DNA of 12,210 nt from Caulobacteraceae bacterium (lineage in GTDB: Bacteria; Pseudomonadota; Alphaproteobacteria; Caulobacterales; Caulobacteraceae). The stretch is from the NCBI GenBank assembly GCA_947452665.1, contig CANGEH010000035.1:1-12210 (forward strand). Direction: 5' to 3'. Within the stretch, counting starts at the first letter, position 1. The number at the start of each line of letters is the position of its first letter. The notes beneath the pieces are model-generated. The model saw only the letters and a list, made by a program, of their open reading frames with translations, was not told where the DNA came from and made no database searches. Below are positions 1 to 5,384 of this stretch, piece by piece. The translations under genes were made by a program, and so were the position numbers.

Positions 1-275
1 ATCACCTGGGCAACCTTGGTCTCGGCCACCTCATAGGTAAAGACACCGCATACACCGACGCCGTGTTGATGGATTTGCAGCATGATCCGCGTGGCGTCTT
101 CGCGCGATTTGTTAAAAAACCGCTCAATCACATAAACCACGAATTCCATCGGTGTGTAGTCGTCATTCAGAATCAGGACCCGGTAGAGCGAAGGCTTCTG
201 CGTCTTCGGCTTAACCTTAGTGACGACCCCAATTCCAACACCGATATCCTGATCACCTTGCTTTCGCTCGGCCAT
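1..275 (-). CDS. clpS: ATP-dependent Clp protease adaptor ClpS (partial, C-terminus off window)
   Basis: ClpS is the N-recognin that delivers N-degron substrates to ClpAP in the cytoplasm. Reading the reverse strand from ATG 275 gives 91 residues starting MAERKQGDQD. A basic, flexible N-terminal tail (about 1-30) is followed by the core LYRVLILNDDYTPMEFVVYV (about 30-49). That stretch holds the NDDYTPMEF signature that forms the N-degron pocket. RFFNKSRE and GVGVCGVFTYEVAETKVAQV follow, all canonical. The last few tens of residues lie beyond position 1, so the gene is incomplete only because of the window edge. ATG 275 gives the alphaproteobacterial-type N-terminus. An in-frame TTG at 278 is possible and better spaced from GGAG at 286-289, but is less likely. 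An in-frame TGA a few codons further up prevents a longer protein. Identification is very secure. Confidence 0.96.
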   Translation of the reverse strand, partial: MAERKQGDQDIGVGIGVVTKVKPKTQKPSLYRVLILNDDYTPMEFVVYVIERFFNKSREDATRIMLQIHQHGVGVCGVFTYEVAETKVAQV

Positions 276-309
276 CAATAAAGCACTCCATAGCGGCGGG
301 TGATGTCAC
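253..309 (-). other. possible 18-codon upstream ORF overlapping the clpS start
   Basis: A GTG at 309 (reverse strand) is preceded by a strong Shine-Dalgarno GGAGG at 317-321 with a 7-nt spacer. It opens an ORF of 18 codons (VTSPAAMECFIDGRAKAR) ending at TGA 253-255. That stop lies inside clpS, about 20 nt past its start and in another frame. The SD is better than the one directly before clpS. This could be a leader peptide that couples or limits ClpS translation. It could equally be a chance short frame, since no homology can be judged at this length. Confidence 0.25.
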
Positions 310-311
310 CC
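298..311. repeat. perfect inverted repeat in the clpS leader
   Basis: GGGTGA-TG-TCACCC has perfect 6-bp arms around 2 nt, located 23-36 nt upstream of the clpS ATG. It overlaps the GTG of the small upstream ORF. The 2-nt loop is too tight for an RNA hairpin with all six pairs, so a protein-binding operator is the more natural reading. No regulator is identified. Confidence 0.4.
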
Positions 312-449
312 TTCCGCCTCCAATTAGATATGGAAACTGCGGCGTATTAAAAGGCCTAACCGACCAATCAGCGGTGGATTAGTTGATTTGGCGCGATTCT
401 TTTTGTGTGCGCCCCTGATTGATCAATAGCAGGGCGGGTTTCAGGCACG

Positions 450-483
450 AAAAAGCCCCCGCAGCGGTAAGCGACGGGGGCTT
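450..483 (-). terminator. rho-independent terminator of the phasin gene
   Basis: On the reverse strand AGCCCCCG (rc of 475-482) pairs with CGGGGGCT (rc of 454-461) around a 13-nt loop. The stem is GC-rich and is followed directly by a T run (rc of 450-454). It starts 27 nt beyond the phasin stop codon. This has the standard intrinsic-terminator form and also insulates clpS from phasin transcription. Confidence 0.85.
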
Positions 484-508
484 AAATCTTGGTCGCAAGG
501 ATTAAGGC

Positions 509-946
509 TTAGCGAGCCGCCTGGATCTTTTCGACGGTCGCGGTCACGCGGGCGTTCAGCGGGCTGAACGTGTCCTTAAACGAGGCCGCAGCAGTCTCGG
601 ACATCTTGGTCATTTCAGCGACGAAGGTTTCCATGCTCGACTTGGCAAAGCTGGTTTGCAACTCAACCGCTTCTTGCAGGCTCTTGGCCGATGTCAGAGC
701 CTTGGCAGCGGCGATATTGTCTTCGATCGACTTCTTCGAGAAGGCAAGGGCCTGAGCGCCAAGGGTTTCGGCACCCTTGGTGGCGGCGGCCACCGAGGCG
801 GCAACCGCTTCGAGGTTTTCCTTGGAATGGGCGCTTACGTCATTCATGGCGGACATGGACTTTTGCACCGTGTCGGTGAAGGCCTTGTTACCGGTCGCCG
901 TGATTTGCTCGACCGTGGTCTTCAGTGTGTCAGCAGCTTTGGTCAT
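509..946 (-). CDS. phasin family protein
   Basis: Phasins coat polyhydroxyalkanoate granules in the cytoplasm and control their number and size. The 145-residue product is rich in Ala, Ser, Thr and Lys, has no Cys, Trp or Tyr, and is predicted almost wholly helical. The region from about 20 to 118 resembles the Phasin_2 family, especially the AKSLQEAVELQTSFAKSSME segment (87-106), which is typical of alphaproteobacterial phasins. ATG 946 is supported by GGAGA at 953-957 with a 6-nt spacer. The gene stands alone: its own terminator follows at 450-483 and a long regulatory region precedes it. The perfect TTGTGCA-C-TGCACAA palindrome upstream is consistent with PhaR control (inference). No PHA synthase is in the window. 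Phasin-family proteins sometimes occur in non-PHA settings, so granule binding is inferred from the family. Confidence 0.88.
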   Translation of the reverse strand: MTKAADTLKTTVEQITATGNKAFTDTVQKSMSAMNDVSAHSKENLEAVAASVAAATKGAETLGAQALAFSKKSIEDNIAAAKALTSAKSLQEAVELQTSFAKSSMETFVAEMTKMSETAAASFKDTFSPLNARVTATVEKIQAAR

Positions 947-1055
947 ATCTGGTCTCCAGGGTTGGCGCCTAGGGCGTTGAGGGCGCGGCCGATGTGCCGC
1001 AGTGCGGTAGAAAACACTGTGTCGAAATCGGCCGCGTTCCGAATTTCTTGAACCC

Positions 1056-1084
1056 CATTAATCACAATCTCGAAGGGTCGTCAA
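1056..1084 (-). promoter_or_regulatory. candidate sigma-70-type promoter of the phasin gene
   Basis: On the reverse strand TTGACG (rc of 1079-1084) is a good -35 element. A 17-nt spacer leads to TTAATG (rc of 1056-1061), a poor -10. The 15-bp palindrome at 1091-1105 sits directly upstream of the -35. A start near 1049 would give a leader of about 100 nt, which contains a second small palindrome at 997-1007. The assignment is tentative because of the weak -10. Confidence 0.35.
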
Positions 1085-1090
1085 ATATTT

Positions 1091-1105
1091 TTGTGCACTG
1101 CACAA
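1091..1105. promoter_or_regulatory. perfect 15-bp palindrome, candidate PhaR operator
   Basis: TTGTGCA-C-TGCACAA has perfect 7-bp arms around one base, about 145 nt upstream of the phasin start. Its core TGC-N3-GCA matches the TGC/GCA-type recognition described for the PHA regulator PhaR in alphaproteobacteria (from memory). A related element, TGCCGCAGCGCA, lies at 1121-1132. The palindrome is directly visible in the sequence; PhaR as its ligand is inferred from the adjacent phasin. Confidence 0.55.
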
Positions 1106-1261
1106 TAACCGCGCTAAAAATGCCGCAGCGCAATAAATATCAATGATTATTAATTATTTCGCCCCGTAGGCCTTTGTTAACCTAGACGAAAGGGGTTTAG
1201 GCTGATCATAATGGCTTATGGCTCAGCATAAGGCTGGGCGGAAACCGACGGACGCAAGCGC

Positions 1262-2536
1262 ATGACCTGGCCAGCCCGCCGACCCTTCGCCATTGCAATG
1301 CACCTAGCCACATTCGCCATTATGGTGGCCCTGGGCGCAAGCACGGCCTGGGCCGGAAGCCTGACGACGGAGTCGAAATACGCGGCGATCGTGGTGGATG
1401 CCAATTCCGGCGAAGTGCTTTATGCCAAAAAAGCTGACAGCCCGCGTTACCCTGCATCAATTACAAAGATCATGACACTGTATCTGGCGTTTGAAGCCAT
1501 TTCACAGGGCCGCTTGCATCTGAACGAGTATATTCCGGTTTCCCGTCATGCCGCCGGTCAGGCCCCGACAAAGTTGGGCCTGCGGGCTGGCCAGAACATT
1601 CAAGTCGATGACGCCATCCGCGCCACAGCCGTCAAGTCGGCAAATGACATGGCTGTGGCCTTGGCTGAACGCATTGGCGGCTCGGAGCCACGGTTTGCCG
1701 CGCTCATGACCTTGAGGGCGCAAGAGCTGGGCATGACCCAAACCCATTTCGCCAATGCCTCGGGCCTGCCAGACCGCCAGCAATTGTCCTCAGCGCGGGA
1801 CATTGCCATTCTATCGCGCGCCGTCATGCGCGATTATCCGCAATATTACGCCTATTTTGGCCAGAAGCAGTTCTTCTTCAACGGTCAAAGCCTGAAGAAC
1901 CATAATGGCCTGCTTGGGAAAATGCCCGGTGTGGACGGGCTCAAGACCGGTTTTACCGCCGCCTCAGGCTTTAACCTCGCAGCCTCGGCTGTGCGCGACA
2001 ATCGCCGCCTGATCGCGGTGGTCTTGGGCGGAAACTCGACCGCGGCCCGCGACAACCATGTCGAGGACCTGCTCGATACCGGCTTTGACGTTCTGCGCCG
2101 TCGCAAGAACGGTGAGCGGATCACAATTGCCCAGAATCTGTTTGAAGAAGAGCCAACCGGCGTTCTGTCGCGTCCGCCTACCGAACAGGGCTCGGGCGAT
2201 CAAGAGGGTCTAAAGATTCTGGTATCGAACGAGGATGAACAGCCCCCGGTTCAGGTCGGTGCCACGCGCACGGCCACAAGGGCCAAGTCGGCCGGCAAGG
2301 CTACAGGCAATTGGTCGGTCCAGGTCGGCGCGTTTCGAAGCCGCAAACAGGCCAAGGCACATCTCAAAACAGTCAGCAAAAAGTTCCGCAGCCAATTGGC
2401 CGCCTATGAAACCTCGGTCGATGCTGCTGTAAACGGCTATTTCCGCGCCCGCTTTGAAGGCCTATCCGCCGCCGCCGCACAACAGGCCTGCGCCGCGCTT
2501 GCGGCCCGGCGTATGAGCTGCATGGTTCTGAAATAG
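1262..2536 (+). CDS. secreted D-alanyl-D-alanine carboxypeptidase with C-terminal SPOR domain
   Basis: This is a penicillin-binding D,D-carboxypeptidase (peptidase S11) that trims the terminal D-Ala from peptidoglycan pentapeptides in the periplasm. The 424-residue product has a signal peptide (basic start, hydrophobic core about 12-28, likely cleavage after AWA at 31). All three catalytic motifs are present: SxxK as S66-I-T-K69, SxN as S126-A-N128, and KTG at 228-230. Instead of the PBP5-type C-terminal beta domain and membrane anchor, a low-complexity linker (about 295-348) leads to a SPOR domain (about 350-424; WSVQVGAFRSRKQAKAHL). SPOR domains bind denuded septal glycan, so the enzyme is probably targeted to division sites. 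This architecture is common in alphaproteobacteria. The start is bounded by an in-frame TAA 33 nt upstream, and the SD is weak (GGA at about 1250). The gene is monocistronic and convergent with the J-domain gene. Confidence 0.94.
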   Translation: MTWPARRPFAIAMHLATFAIMVALGASTAWAGSLTTESKYAAIVVDANSGEVLYAKKADSPRYPASITKIMTLYLAFEAISQGRLHLNEYIPVSRHAAGQAPTKLGLRAGQNIQVDDAIRATAVKSANDMAVALAERIGGSEPRFAALMTLRAQELGMTQTHFANASGLPDRQQLSSARDIAILSRAVMRDYPQYYAYFGQKQFFFNGQSLKNHNGLLGKMPGVDGLKTGFTAASGFNLAASAVRDNRRLIAVVLGGNSTAARDNHVEDLLDTGFDVLRRRKNGERITIAQNLFEEEPTGVLSRPPTEQGSGDQEGLKILVSNEDEQPPVQVGATRTATRAKSAGKATGNWSVQVGAFRSRKQAKAHLKTVSKKFRSQLAAYETSVDAAVNGYFRARFEGLSAAAAQQACAALAARRMSCMVLK

Positions 2537-2552
2537 GCCCTTGGCCTAGGGC
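2537..2552. repeat. short hairpin between two convergent genes
   Basis: GCCCT-TGGCCT-AGGGC has 5-bp arms and a 6-nt loop, followed by TTT on the plus strand. It lies between the carboxypeptidase stop and the J-protein stop and overlaps the latter. It may be a weak bidirectional termination element. The stem and U-tract are too short to call it a terminator. Confidence 0.3.
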
Positions 2553-2971
2553 TTTAGAAGCCGGTCGCGGGCCGCATTGAGCTGGGCCGCAAGGCCCGTC
2601 GTGCCGCCCTTGTCTGGATGGGCGTGCTGCATCAATCGGCGATGGGCTTGGCGAATTTCGGCAGGGGTCGCTTCAGCCCCTAGGCCCAGCATGTCCTTCG
2701 CCTCTTTTAGGCTCATCCGGCCTTGATCAGTGGCGCGCGACTGTACCCGCCCAGGCGTCCGGGAGGAGAGCGCGAGCCCTACCCCAAGCAGGATCAGAAC
2801 CAGAGCCTTGCCCCAGGCGCCGCGAATACCGACAAAGGCCGCAATCGCAAACAGGGCAATACTGACCGCGCCGGACAATATACGCGTTCCGGCTCGGCGC
2901 AAAACCGGGCTGGGCCGAACGATATAGACCAAAAAGGCTAGAAATAGCGCACCGAGGACCAGATAGCTCAT
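2546..2971 (-). CDS. membrane-anchored J-domain protein (DnaJ-like, type III)
   Basis: The product of 141 residues is an Hsp70 (DnaK) co-chaperone candidate fixed to the inner membrane. Hydrophobic segments lie at about 3-19, 31-49 and 53-69. A truncated J domain fills the C-terminus (about 87-141): LKEAKDMLGLGAEATPAEIR, then H-P-D at 118-120 in the sequence QHAHPDKGG, then LNAARDRLLK. The HPD tripeptide that stimulates the Hsp70 ATPase is intact. A C-terminal J domain after membrane segments, with no Gly/Phe or zinc region, resembles Pam18/Tim14-type proteins. The gene starts 18 nt after mipZ on the same strand, so the two are probably co-transcribed. No clear SD precedes the ATG, which suggests coupling to mipZ. 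The specific client is unknown; a role linked to division is only suggested by the neighbour. Confidence 0.85.
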   Translation of the reverse strand: MSYLVLGALFLAFLVYIVRPSPVLRRAGTRILSGAVSIALFAIAAFVGIRGAWGKALVLILLGVGLALSSRTPGRVQSRATDQGRMSLKEAKDMLGLGAEATPAEIRQAHRRLMQHAHPDKGGTTGLAAQLNAARDRLLKP

Positions 2972-2989
2972 AAACGGCGCGCCCGATCT

Positions 2990-3835
2990 CTAGGCCCCGA
3001 CAAGATCGGTAACCAGACCCGACTCGCCGGTATAATCACCAAGCCCAAGCGCCAGCATCAGGGCGCGCAGTTCTTGGCGCGCCGCTATGTGTTGCAAGGA
3101 CACCGGCACCGGGCGCACCTTGGCCGAAAGGTCTGCAACCGTCAGGCCAAAGGGGAAGAGCTCGCGATAAATCACCCGGTCGCGCAGGCCAGGACCAATA
3201 CTGAACCCGACCCGGCGGCTCAAGGCCACCATGCGCTCCTCGACCCGCTTGCGGTTGCGCGCATCCGAGGGCGAAAGTCGGTTGCGCAACACCACCCAGT
3301 CCAGCGACTTACCCCGGCTCATGGCCTTGGTCTTGCGGGCCTCCCAGACGGTGAGGGAATAAATACTGGGCTTGAGCAGCTCCAACGTTACCGGATCGAC
3401 ATGCCCGAGCAGGTCAAAATCTACAAAGCTGTCATTCATCGGTGTGACAACAAGGTCAGCCAGCCCATGAGCGGCCCGCGACAGGCCTGTATCGCCGCCG
3501 GGCGTGTCTATGACCAGAAAATCGGCCTGTTTATGCGCCGCAATAAAGGCGGGCTCAAAAGCCTTGAGTTGCTCGAGCGGATCGGCGGCTGCGAGCGCCA
3601 GGCTATCGTCGGTCAAACGATAATGGGTCGGTTCGGGCAAGTGGGCCTCGGCAGCCGCATTCCAGGCCTTGCGGTTGGAGAAAAACCGCGCCGTCGATTC
3701 TTGGCGCAGATCCAGATCCAGCAGACCAACCTTGGCCCCGCCGTGCAAAAGGGCCGTAATCAGATGGATGGCAATGGTCGACTTGCCCGCCCCGCCCTTT
3801 TCATTACCGATCACAATTACCCGCGCCTGAGACAC
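2990..3835 (-). CDS. mipZ: MipZ, division-plane positioning ATPase (ParA/MinD family)
   Basis: MipZ forms a gradient from ParB-bound origins at the poles and inhibits FtsZ polymerisation there, which places the Z-ring at midcell. The 281-residue product matches my recollection of Caulobacter MipZ nearly throughout. The deviant Walker A is GNEKGGAGKST (10-20) with K13 and K18. The switch I region is LDLDLRQ with D40 and D42. Walker B is FLVIDTPGGD with D110. MipZ-specific blocks follow: TPMNDSFVDFDLLG, KPSIYSLTVWE, DWVVLRNRL, GPGLRDRVIYRELFPFGLTV, and VPVSLQHIAARQELRALM. The start is GTG 3835, supported by AAGGA at 3843-3847 with a 7-nt spacer. The gene is first of a probable two-gene operon with the J-domain gene and is divergent from panC. 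A GATTC (CcrM-type) site at 3873-3877 lies in its leader or promoter. Assignment is very secure. Confidence 0.96.
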   Translation of the reverse strand: MSQARVIVIGNEKGGAGKSTIAIHLITALLHGGAKVGLLDLDLRQESTARFFSNRKAWNAAAEAHLPEPTHYRLTDDSLALAAADPLEQLKAFEPAFIAAHKQADFLVIDTPGGDTGLSRAAHGLADLVVTPMNDSFVDFDLLGHVDPVTLELLKPSIYSLTVWEARKTKAMSRGKSLDWVVLRNRLSPSDARNRKRVEERMVALSRRVGFSIGPGLRDRVIYRELFPFGLTVADLSAKVRPVPVSLQHIAARQELRALMLALGLGDYTGESGLVTDLVGA

Positions 3836-3885
3836 TGAAAATTCCTTCGATCAGATGGCTGGGATCGCCAAAGATTCGGCCTTCT

Positions 3886-3917
3886 GGCCATGGTCCGGTC
3901 ATACGATGGACCAGGCC
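3886..3917. repeat. imperfect inverted repeat in the mipZ-panC divergent region
   Basis: GGCCATGGTCC (3886-3896) and GGACCAGGCC (3908-3917) are complementary except for one bulged A, around an 11-nt spacer. On the mipZ side it would lie in the promoter or 5' leader, 50-80 nt before the start codon. It could be an operator or an RNA hairpin. No known regulator is recognised. Confidence 0.45.
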
Positions 3918-3925
3918 GGGCGCAA
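3898..3925 (-). promoter_or_regulatory. weak candidate promoter of mipZ
   Basis: On the reverse strand TTGCGC (rc of 3920-3925) and TATGAC (rc of 3898-3903) are separated by 16 nt, about 65 nt upstream of the mipZ GTG. Both hexamers are imperfect. Part of the inverted repeat at 3886-3917 overlaps the -10. Tentative. Confidence 0.25.
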
Positions 3926-4008
3926 AGTCAGATTAAGCGCCGCCGTCCGGGCGCCAACAATCAACTTGAATTATCGGTCATAATTTGCCCTAAGGCCGGA
4001 CCCATATT

Positions 4009-4012
4009 GGAG
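4009..4012 (+). promoter_or_regulatory. ribosome-binding site that fixes the panC start
   Basis: GGAG ends 7 nt before GTG 4020 but only 1 nt before TTG 4014, so it supports GTG 4020 as the true initiation codon. Confidence 0.7.
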
Positions 4013-4019
4013 ATTGGCC

Positions 4020-4895
4020 GTGCCCAACCCTGAGACCTTGCCGCCAGAGACCTTGCCGATTGTCCGCACTGTGCACCATTTGCGGTCCATGGTTCATGCT
4101 TGGCGCCGCGAGGGGCAGAGGGTGGCCCTTGTGCCAACCATGGGAGCCTTGCATGATGGTCATCTAGGCCTGATCCGGCTGGCCAAGCGCCAGGCCGACC
4201 GGGTCGTGGCCAGCGTGTTTGTGAACCCAACCCAGTTTGCACCGCACGAGGACTTCGAGACCTATCCGCGCACCGAGGTCAGCGACGCCGCTGCCCTGAC
4301 GCAAGAAGGCTGTGACCTGCTTTATGCCCCCTCCGCCGATGCCATGTATGGGCCAGGCTTTGCCACCACCGTATCAGTACAGGGGGTATCGGGGCCGCTC
4401 GATGGACTGGCTAGGCCGCACTTTTTTGGCGGGGTCGCCACGGTTGTCGCCAAGCTTCTAATCCAATGCGCGCCGGACATGGCCATATTTGGCGAGAAGG
4501 ACTATCAGCAGCTTCAGGTGATCAAGCGGATGGCCGCGGATCTGGACCTGCCCGTGCGGATCATTGGCGCGCCCACGGCAAGGGCCGAAGATGGCCTAGC
4601 CCTATCGTCACGCAATGCCTATCTGACCCCCGAACAACGCCAGATCGCGGGCAGGCTGAACAAGATCATGGCGGCCGCGGCCGAAATGGTCGCCGAAGGC
4701 GGCTGGGTCCAGACCGCGGAAACCGATGGCCAGGCAGCGCTTTTGGCCGCAGGCTTTGAAAAGATCGACTATTTCGAATTTCGCGACAGTTTTGACCTGC
4801 GCCGGCTGGGCCCGGACCGGGCCGATGGCGTTCCGCGCCTGTTCGCTGCCGTCTGGCTGGGCAAGACCCGCCTGATCGATAATCGCGGCCTCTAG
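4020..4895 (+). CDS. panC: pantothenate synthetase (pantoate--beta-alanine ligase)
   Basis: PanC condenses pantoate and beta-alanine with ATP, through pantoyl-adenylate, to make pantothenate for CoA synthesis in the cytoplasm. The 291-residue product carries the nucleotidyltransferase signatures. VPTMGALHDGHLGL (38-51) holds the HIGH-like H-D-G-H. SVFVNPTQFAPHEDFETYPR (65-84), FGEKDYQQL (157-165) and the KMSKS-like LSSRN (195-199) follow. Length is normal for the family. A TTG at 4014 gives two more residues, but GGAG at 4009-4012 would then be 1 nt from the start. GTG 4020 has a 7-nt spacer and is preferred. The gene is divergent from mipZ; panB is not in the window. The stop codon lies inside a 19-bp palindrome. 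Confidence 0.95.
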   Translation: MPNPETLPPETLPIVRTVHHLRSMVHAWRREGQRVALVPTMGALHDGHLGLIRLAKRQADRVVASVFVNPTQFAPHEDFETYPRTEVSDAAALTQEGCDLLYAPSADAMYGPGFATTVSVQGVSGPLDGLARPHFFGGVATVVAKLLIQCAPDMAIFGEKDYQQLQVIKRMAADLDLPVRIIGAPTARAEDGLALSSRNAYLTPEQRQIAGRLNKIMAAAAEMVAEGGWVQTAETDGQAALLAAGFEKIDYFEFRDSFDLRRLGPDRADGVPRLFAAVWLGKTRLIDNRGL

Positions 4896-4906
4896 GGCCT
4901 AGAGGC
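4888..4906. repeat. 19-bp palindrome spanning the panC stop codon
   Basis: GCCTCTAGG-G-CCTAGAGGC has perfect 9-bp arms around one base and includes the panC TAG. A second, overlapping inverted repeat GGCGC-TGAC-GCGCC follows at 4904-4917. As RNA the first could fold with a 7-bp stem and 5-nt loop on either strand. There is no T tract, so it is not a classical intrinsic terminator. It sits in the 29-nt gap between convergent genes and may protect or separate their 3' ends. Confidence 0.5.
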
Positions 4907-4924
4907 GCTGACGCGCCACCGCGC

Positions 4925-5338
4925 TCACCAGGCCCCCAGATCGCGCAATTGTTCGGCAAGGTCAGCGGGCATGGCACCGGCCTCACCGGTGCCGGACAAA
5001 TCGGCGGGCGCGTCCTTGGCCTCCAGATAGCGCCAACCTTGGAAGGGTCGCCTGGCCAATGGGCAGGTTAGGATCAGGTTGCGATCAAGATAGATGTGGC
5101 AATAATTGCGCCCGCCCTCGGTCAGGGTCTCAATATCGGTAATAACCTGGCGCACCGTGACCACGCCCTTGATCACCCAATAGAGCGAGCCGCCTTCAGT
5201 CAGTTCCTCGGCGCGTTTGGGCGTTTGGCGCGTATGCACGATCGGCAGGCGCTTGCGGCCATGCTCCTCGTCCCACCAAGCCCTCAGGTCGTCTATGCTG
5301 GAGGCCCCGACGCAGAGCTTGATCAGATGTAGCGGCAT
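4925..5338 (-). CDS. DUF1489 family protein of unknown function
   Basis: The 137-residue product matches the alphaproteobacterial DUF1489 pattern: MPLHLIKLCVGASSIDDLRAW at the N-terminus, then HTRQTPKRAEELTEGGSLYWVIKG (about 35-58), VRQVITDIETL, and CPLARRPFQGWRYLEAKDAP (about 93-112). It has no signal peptide or membrane segment and is probably cytoplasmic. The short C-terminal tail PADLAEQLRDLGAW is also typical of the family. No biochemical role is known to me. It lies 46 nt downstream of the crotonase gene on the same strand and may be co-transcribed. No good SD precedes ATG 5338. Family membership is secure; function is not assigned. Confidence 0.85.
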   Translation of the reverse strand: MPLHLIKLCVGASSIDDLRAWWDEEHGRKRLPIVHTRQTPKRAEELTEGGSLYWVIKGVVTVRQVITDIETLTEGGRNYCHIYLDRNLILTCPLARRPFQGWRYLEAKDAPADLSGTGEAGAMPADLAEQLRDLGAW

Positions 5339-5384
5339 GGGCAGTGCATAGCCCGACTCGCGGCCGCTTTCACCCCCTTAGCCT

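Larger units (their letters stand above)
947..1261. other. 315-nt divergent intergenic region between phasin and carboxypeptidase genes
   Basis: The region contains the phasin ribosome-binding site, a small palindrome CCGCA-G-TGCGG (997-1007), a candidate phasin promoter, the 15-bp palindrome, and an unusually AT-rich patch at about 1081-1170. For the rightward gene no convincing promoter was found; TTGTTA near 1174 has no good partner -10. No RNA gene and no credible small ORF are seen. Confidence 0.6.

Noticed and set aside
656..1051. 131-codon plus-strand frame across the phasin gene and its upstream region
   Set aside because: It is antisense to the phasin, runs through the phasin promoter region, has no SD and resembles no protein family.
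1262..2536. Carboxypeptidase considered as a class C or D beta-lactamase
   Set aside because: The SxxK, SxN and KTG motifs with these surrounding sequences and the SPOR tail fit peptidase S11 D,D-carboxypeptidases.
3074..3838. 254-codon open frame antisense to almost all of mipZ
   Set aside because: It mirrors a strongly conserved gene in a GC-rich genome, has no recognisable domain, and its composition (Arg, Gln and Gly rich) is typical of an antisense shadow.
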